NCBI RefSeq assembly: GCF_003346715.1
Contig: NZ_QQPQ01000004.1
Coordinates: 158,774-222,773 of the forward strand
DNA: 64,000 nucleotides
Direction: 5' to 3'
From: Oceanispirochaeta sp. M1
GTDB taxonomy: Bacteria > Spirochaetota > Spirochaetia > DSM-2461
Below, in pieces: positions 60,173-64,000 of this stretch; within the stretch, counting starts at the first letter, position 1; each line of letters starts with the position of its first letter. A model generated the notes under the pieces. The model ran no database searches and had not been told where the DNA came from. It saw nothing but the letters and a program-made list of their open reading frames with translations. The translations under genes and the position numbers were made by a program.

Positions 60173-62413
60173 CTATGAAATATTATATTTAATGAAAAAA
60201 TCGTTTCTGTTTTTAATCATAATATCTAGGAATTCTTCTAATTGGCATTCTTGCATCAATTCAGGATTTATATATCTTGTATATTCCAAATACATAAAAT
60301 AGAATATTTCTTCTACTGATCTTTTCTTTATTCTTCTCTGAAGATGTGGGCTATCATTTCGAACATCCCCTACACCCCATCCTGCATAAAATGGAGCACC
60401 GAAAATTACTACATCTTTGTTACACATCAAAGCTTCAAAACCCATTTGTGATGAGCACACATAGACTTTATCAACGTAATTAATCATAGAGATAGGATTA
60501 ATATTCTCACTGCAAATAAAAAGACTCTCATTAGCCAGAATATTCCCATAATAACCGGTTGTATTACTGCCTCCACGACTATTATCTGCAATCATATCTG
60601 GATGAACTTTTATGATAATATCTGAATCAGGATTCTCTAAAATTGCAATATTAAGCATAATCTTAAATGTATTGTCATTTGCTGCACCCTTAATAATTGA
60701 CCAATCATTATACGCCTGATCAACAACAAGAATCTTTTTTTTCTCATTACGCCCAATTACCGGAGTAATAATTGGTTGATGATTATATTTTGTTAAATGA
60801 TTACTAATAATCTTTTCAATAAGGAATTTTGCTCTATGTATTTCCTGTTCAGATAAGTATTTTTCAGAATTAAGCAAATCTTCAAGCATTGATGGACGAG
60901 TGACATCAAAAGAGGTTGTTTTAAAATCAGCAGAAAGGGATAAACTCTGCTTATAACAAGATGGATATTTTTTATCTGGCGTTGGCGTTATTGAACGTAT
61001 AAAACCATCTTCCAGAAATAAATGGGGGATATTACGCATTACAGCTTCATCAAGCATACTAAGAACTTTTTTATCCCGGAAAAGTCCCCAGAATAAAAGC
61101 AGATCCGTTTTTTGTAACCTTCTTTCAAATTCATCTGAAAATACTGATATTAGTCGCCCAGATTTGAAAAATACTGAAAATGAATTCATATCTGAAAGTC
61201 TGATTAATGGATATTTTGATTTATTTATAAGACCATCCCAAATATAACTAATTGTAAGTATTTGTTCAGTATTCCTTTTAAATTGAGTTTCAAAACTGAG
61301 ATTTCGAAGAGATTTATACTCGTTGATAAAATTAACTAATTTTTTTTTGATAAGTCTTATTGTAAACGATTTCACTCTATTACTAATTTTAGAAAAATTA
61401 TTACTTAAATGCTCAATGCCAATTCTTTTTGCTTTAAAAATTGGAAACAATAGAAGAAACAGTATTGGGTTCATAATAAGAACCATATAAATTCTATATT
61501 CTCTCCTAGAGAAATATTTTAGATTATATTGTAGTTTTTCTTTTTTTATCCTTTTGCGAAGGATTTTGAAACCCTGCATGAGTAGTAATTTATTTATATT
61601 TTTGTTTAGTCTTCTTTCTACTAATGTAAGCATTTGCCTGAATGAACTGAATATAAAGAAGCTAGTGTCTTTATTCTCTTGAACTATCATCCAATCCATT
61701 TGAAGATTCCATCCGGCAATAATTGCAACAATTTTATTATCTGCATCTGCTACGGATTGGTTTTCATGCTGCCTGTAATAATATTGAGTTTCATCAATAA
61801 TATACATGCTATTAACTGAATAGTATTGCGAGATAAGAAACTGAGCATCCTGATATGATGCACTTGGTGTTTCAACGAATCGAATATTGTTTTTTTCAAT
61901 CCACTCTCTTTTATATATACCATTAAATACGGCTGGGTGTTTTTTCCAAAGATCAAGAAGAATATCCGGGGCTTGAATTAAACGATCACAATATTCCGAA
62001 GAGATATAATGACCTCTATTTGTTAATGATATAGATTCATAAGTATAGAGACCATTATATTTAACAATATCAACATTTGTTTCAATAGCTATGTTAATAA
62101 GCTTTATATAAAAATCATTAAAAAGGATATCATCAGGTTCAAAAATGGAGATATAATCTCCTGTAGCTATCTTTAAACCAACATTACAGGCCTTTCCATA
62201 ACCACTATTTTTTGTTGTAATAATGTTACAATTAGGAAAACCTACTGTTACTTCATTAATAATATTTAATGAATTATCAGTAGATCCATCATTTATTATT
62301 ATTATTTCTAATTTATCATAAGATTGATTAAATAATGAATTCAATGCATTTTCAACATATTTTTCAACATTAAATACAGGAATAATTACAGAAATTTTAC
62401 TATTAATATTCAT
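60173..62413 (-). CDS. Fusion glycosyltransferase: GT2 domain plus KpsC-like KDO-transferase domain
   Basis: 746 aa. Residues 1-240 are a GT2 enzyme: SVIIPVFNVEKYVENALNSL, IIINDGSTD, the metal motif in IFEPDDILF. A basic middle part (about 260-390) links it to a C-terminal domain with LFLEDGFIRSI, the phosphate/donor-binding IIIKVHPDMIAD and VVIFGAPFYAGWGVGD, which are landmarks of KpsC/KpsS capsule beta-KDO transferases. Only one KpsC module is present, whereas E. coli KpsC has two. Probably adds KDO and another sugar to a lipid acceptor or repeat unit. Confidence 0.82.
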   Translation of the reverse strand: MNINSKISVIIPVFNVEKYVENALNSLFNQSYDKLEIIIINDGSTDNSLNIINEVTVGFPNCNIITTKNSGYGKACNVGLKIATGDYISIFEPDDILFNDFYIKLINIAIETNVDIVKYNGLYTYESISLTNRGHYISSEYCDRLIQAPDILLDLWKKHPAVFNGIYKREWIEKNNIRFVETPSASYQDAQFLISQYYSVNSMYIIDETQYYYRQHENQSVADADNKIVAIIAGWNLQMDWMIVQENKDTSFFIFSSFRQMLTLVERRLNKNINKLLLMQGFKILRKRIKKEKLQYNLKYFSRREYRIYMVLIMNPILFLLLFPIFKAKRIGIEHLSNNFSKISNRVKSFTIRLIKKKLVNFINEYKSLRNLSFETQFKRNTEQILTISYIWDGLINKSKYPLIRLSDMNSFSVFFKSGRLISVFSDEFERRLQKTDLLLFWGLFRDKKVLSMLDEAVMRNIPHLFLEDGFIRSITPTPDKKYPSCYKQSLSLSADFKTTSFDVTRPSMLEDLLNSEKYLSEQEIHRAKFLIEKIISNHLTKYNHQPIITPVIGRNEKKKILVVDQAYNDWSIIKGAANDNTFKIMLNIAILENPDSDIIIKVHPDMIADNSRGGSNTTGYYGNILANESLFICSENINPISMINYVDKVYVCSSQMGFEALMCNKDVVIFGAPFYAGWGVGDVRNDSPHLQRRIKKRSVEEIFYFMYLEYTRYINPELMQECQLEEFLDIMIKNRNDFFIKYNIS

Positions 62414-62417
62414 AAAA

Positions 62418-63980
62418 TTATTTCCTAATATTTATTCTTTTCTTTCTCATTCTATAGAGAAGTCTACCAAAGTAGTATATTGGCGAATTACATAATATCG
62501 GATGCCATTTCTTAAAATCTGTTACTTCTATATATTTAGAAATTAAATCGATTAAACCTAAGTCTCCAAGACGAATATTTCTGTTATCATATTTTTTCTG
62601 TGTTTCATCTAATTTTGTTTCATTAAATAATGGTTTTGCAGGAATGGAAGCTTGATCTAGTTTTTTTTCAATAAATACTGGATCTATAGAAATGGGAACA
62701 CGAATTATTTTTCTATCAGTATCACTGATGTTAAAGTCTTTATATATTTTATTAATAGTTTTTATATAACCAGCAGCAAAACATTTGGATGTCATTTTAT
62801 TTCTATATAAATCAATATTCTCCATTTTCATTTTTTTAATATCATTATCACTAGTATTATACATTTTAATAATCTGTTTTGCTAAATCATCTGAATTTTC
62901 AGGTTCAAAATAAAGGACCCCTGATGTTTTTCCTTTAAGGTAATTTAAACCTCCTACCGCTGAACATATCAATGGACAACCTAATGAAAGATTTTCAATC
63001 ATACTTAAATCAAAATAGTTCTGCCTACTTGCAATAATACTGGCATTAGCCATATTTATATAATCACCTGGATTCTTAGTATAACCAACTTCTATCCAAT
63101 GAGGATGATTTATAGATGGAACTTTCTGAGTTTCACCAATTGCGAAAAAATAAATATTCTCTTCTTTTGCTAAAATCTTTTTTGCAGCATCAACATATAC
63201 ATCATAACCTCTAACATTAGCAAATCTTCCTAAATGAATAAAGATTTTAGCAGTCAAAGGAATATGATACTTTGCTCTTAATAATTCATTAGATAAATTA
63301 ACATTTAACTTCTCTGTTCCAGTCAATGAATAATATATCGGTTTATTTTTTAATAATTTAGTAAACTCAGGATCTACTTCGTAATATGCACTGAGACTTT
63401 CTTCTGTTGGTGCAAAAATTACATCTGCATACTTAAAAGCATAATAATCTCTCATCCTATAGAAATATCTTATTTCCTCTATCTGCTCATCAGTATGAAC
63501 ATTAAATTTTTTCATCAATTCAATATCTTCTAATTCAGGTTTAATAGGATTGTGTGTTGTTAGAATTTTCAAAACATCATTTTCAATTCCACACATACGT
63601 AAAGTGTTATATATCGGTAGAAAATTATAAGCTCCATGTATATGAATTGAGCTTATTCGTGAAAAATTGATCTTAAGTAATTCTTGTGTTGGAATGATTG
63701 AATGAAACCAATCCTTTTTTGCTGTTATTAATGGCCTTGTATCATTAGGTAAGTAATCATATATTTCTTCAAATGGTGAATTATATTTTAAATCTTTAAT
63801 AAGTTGATTAGACAATTTTTCATTAGGCAATATATCTGGAAATAGAAATGAATGAAGAAGATCATTGTCACCTCTGCAATTTTCTATTTCTTGCATACCT
63901 GAAAACAAGCTAGATAAATACCCAACAGTACCACCCTTATTTAAATCAAAACCTTGATGACAATGTATATAATTTTTCAA
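62418..63980 (-). CDS. Family 4-type glycosyltransferase
   Basis: 520 aa, GT-B fold. The start HCHQGFDLNKGGTVGYLSSL has the acceptor-side glycine loop; FIHLGRFANVRGYDVYVDAA and SMIENLSLGCPLICSAVGGL are the donor-binding EX7E-like region of GT4. A basic C-terminal tail (LLYRMRKKRINIRK) suggests membrane attachment. The start is TTG 63980 with AGGAG 6 nt upstream, so the gene is complete in the window. AT-rich like its neighbours; the polysaccharide locus continues beyond the right edge. Confidence 0.85.
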   Translation of the reverse strand: MKNYIHCHQGFDLNKGGTVGYLSSLFSGMQEIENCRGDNDLLHSFLFPDILPNEKLSNQLIKDLKYNSPFEEIYDYLPNDTRPLITAKKDWFHSIIPTQELLKINFSRISSIHIHGAYNFLPIYNTLRMCGIENDVLKILTTHNPIKPELEDIELMKKFNVHTDEQIEEIRYFYRMRDYYAFKYADVIFAPTEESLSAYYEVDPEFTKLLKNKPIYYSLTGTEKLNVNLSNELLRAKYHIPLTAKIFIHLGRFANVRGYDVYVDAAKKILAKEENIYFFAIGETQKVPSINHPHWIEVGYTKNPGDYINMANASIIASRQNYFDLSMIENLSLGCPLICSAVGGLNYLKGKTSGVLYFEPENSDDLAKQIIKMYNTSDNDIKKMKMENIDLYRNKMTSKCFAAGYIKTINKIYKDFNISDTDRKIIRVPISIDPVFIEKKLDQASIPAKPLFNETKLDETQKKYDNRNIRLGDLGLIDLISKYIEVTDFKKWHPILCNSPIYYFGRLLYRMRKKRINIRK

Positions 63981-64000
63981 CTAAAACTCCTGATATTATC

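Overview
The window looks like chromosomal DNA of a free-living spirochaete. This assignment is an inference from gene content and style, not from a marker gene. Supporting features are many lipoproteins with Ser-Gly-Cys or Ser-Cys lipoboxes, an SH3-domain lipoprotein, an ankyrin-repeat lipoprotein, an XPB-type helicase paired with its partner protein, a split glycine dehydrogenase and a fused aroDE. No rRNA, tRNA, CRISPR array or insertion sequence was found. GC is moderate for about the first 56.8 kb, then falls abruptly to roughly one third to the right end.

Layout. 1-12.4 kb: a SWIM/SNF2 helicase cut by the left edge, a MATE exporter, umuDC, a channel / HisKA-REC / STAS signalling operon, a long-chain acyl-CoA ligase, asd and a beta-barrel protein. 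12.4-24 kb: a GAF remnant, a glucuronokinase-like GHMP kinase with galU, a HicB-like orphan facing a five-unit 50-bp tandem array, the ankyrin lipoprotein, a ROK protein, an SH3 lipoprotein, an ABC-F ATPase and ugd. 24-32 kb: a sensor kinase and a five-gene peptide-type ABC importer. 32-36 kb: XPB helicase and partner. 36-40 kb: the glycine cleavage operon gcvT-gcvH-gcvPA-gcvPB. 40-46 kb: aroDE, a MarR-MATE operon and a NarX/NarL-type two-component pair.

47.8-56.8 kb is the most striking part. It is one eight-gene minus-strand operon encoding a LolCDE-like ABC transporter (ATPase plus two FtsX permeases), a lipoprotein, a LolA-fold sorting protein, a lamin-tail-domain lipoprotein, an outer-membrane beta-barrel and a MACPF (perforin-like) lipoprotein whose C-terminus is a three-repeat MABP-like beta-prism. 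I read it as a dedicated lipoprotein-delivery route for a surface pore-forming or adhesive protein. 56.8-64 kb is AT-rich and encodes KDO synthesis (kdsA, kdsB, kdsD/kpsF, and a histidine-phosphatase-like protein where kdsC would be expected) plus a KpsC-like fusion glycosyltransferase and a GT4 enzyme. This looks like an acquired capsule or KDO-glycan locus.

A recurring promoter architecture was noticed. At least seven genes (a MATE exporter, umuD, the GHMP kinase, the ROK gene, ugd, the sensor kinase and XPB) have an AUG 6-8 nt after a good -10 hexamer, so their mRNAs should be leaderless. Other genes have ordinary Shine-Dalgarno sites. Coordinates for starts are mine where they differ from the longest open frame; reasons are given per entry.
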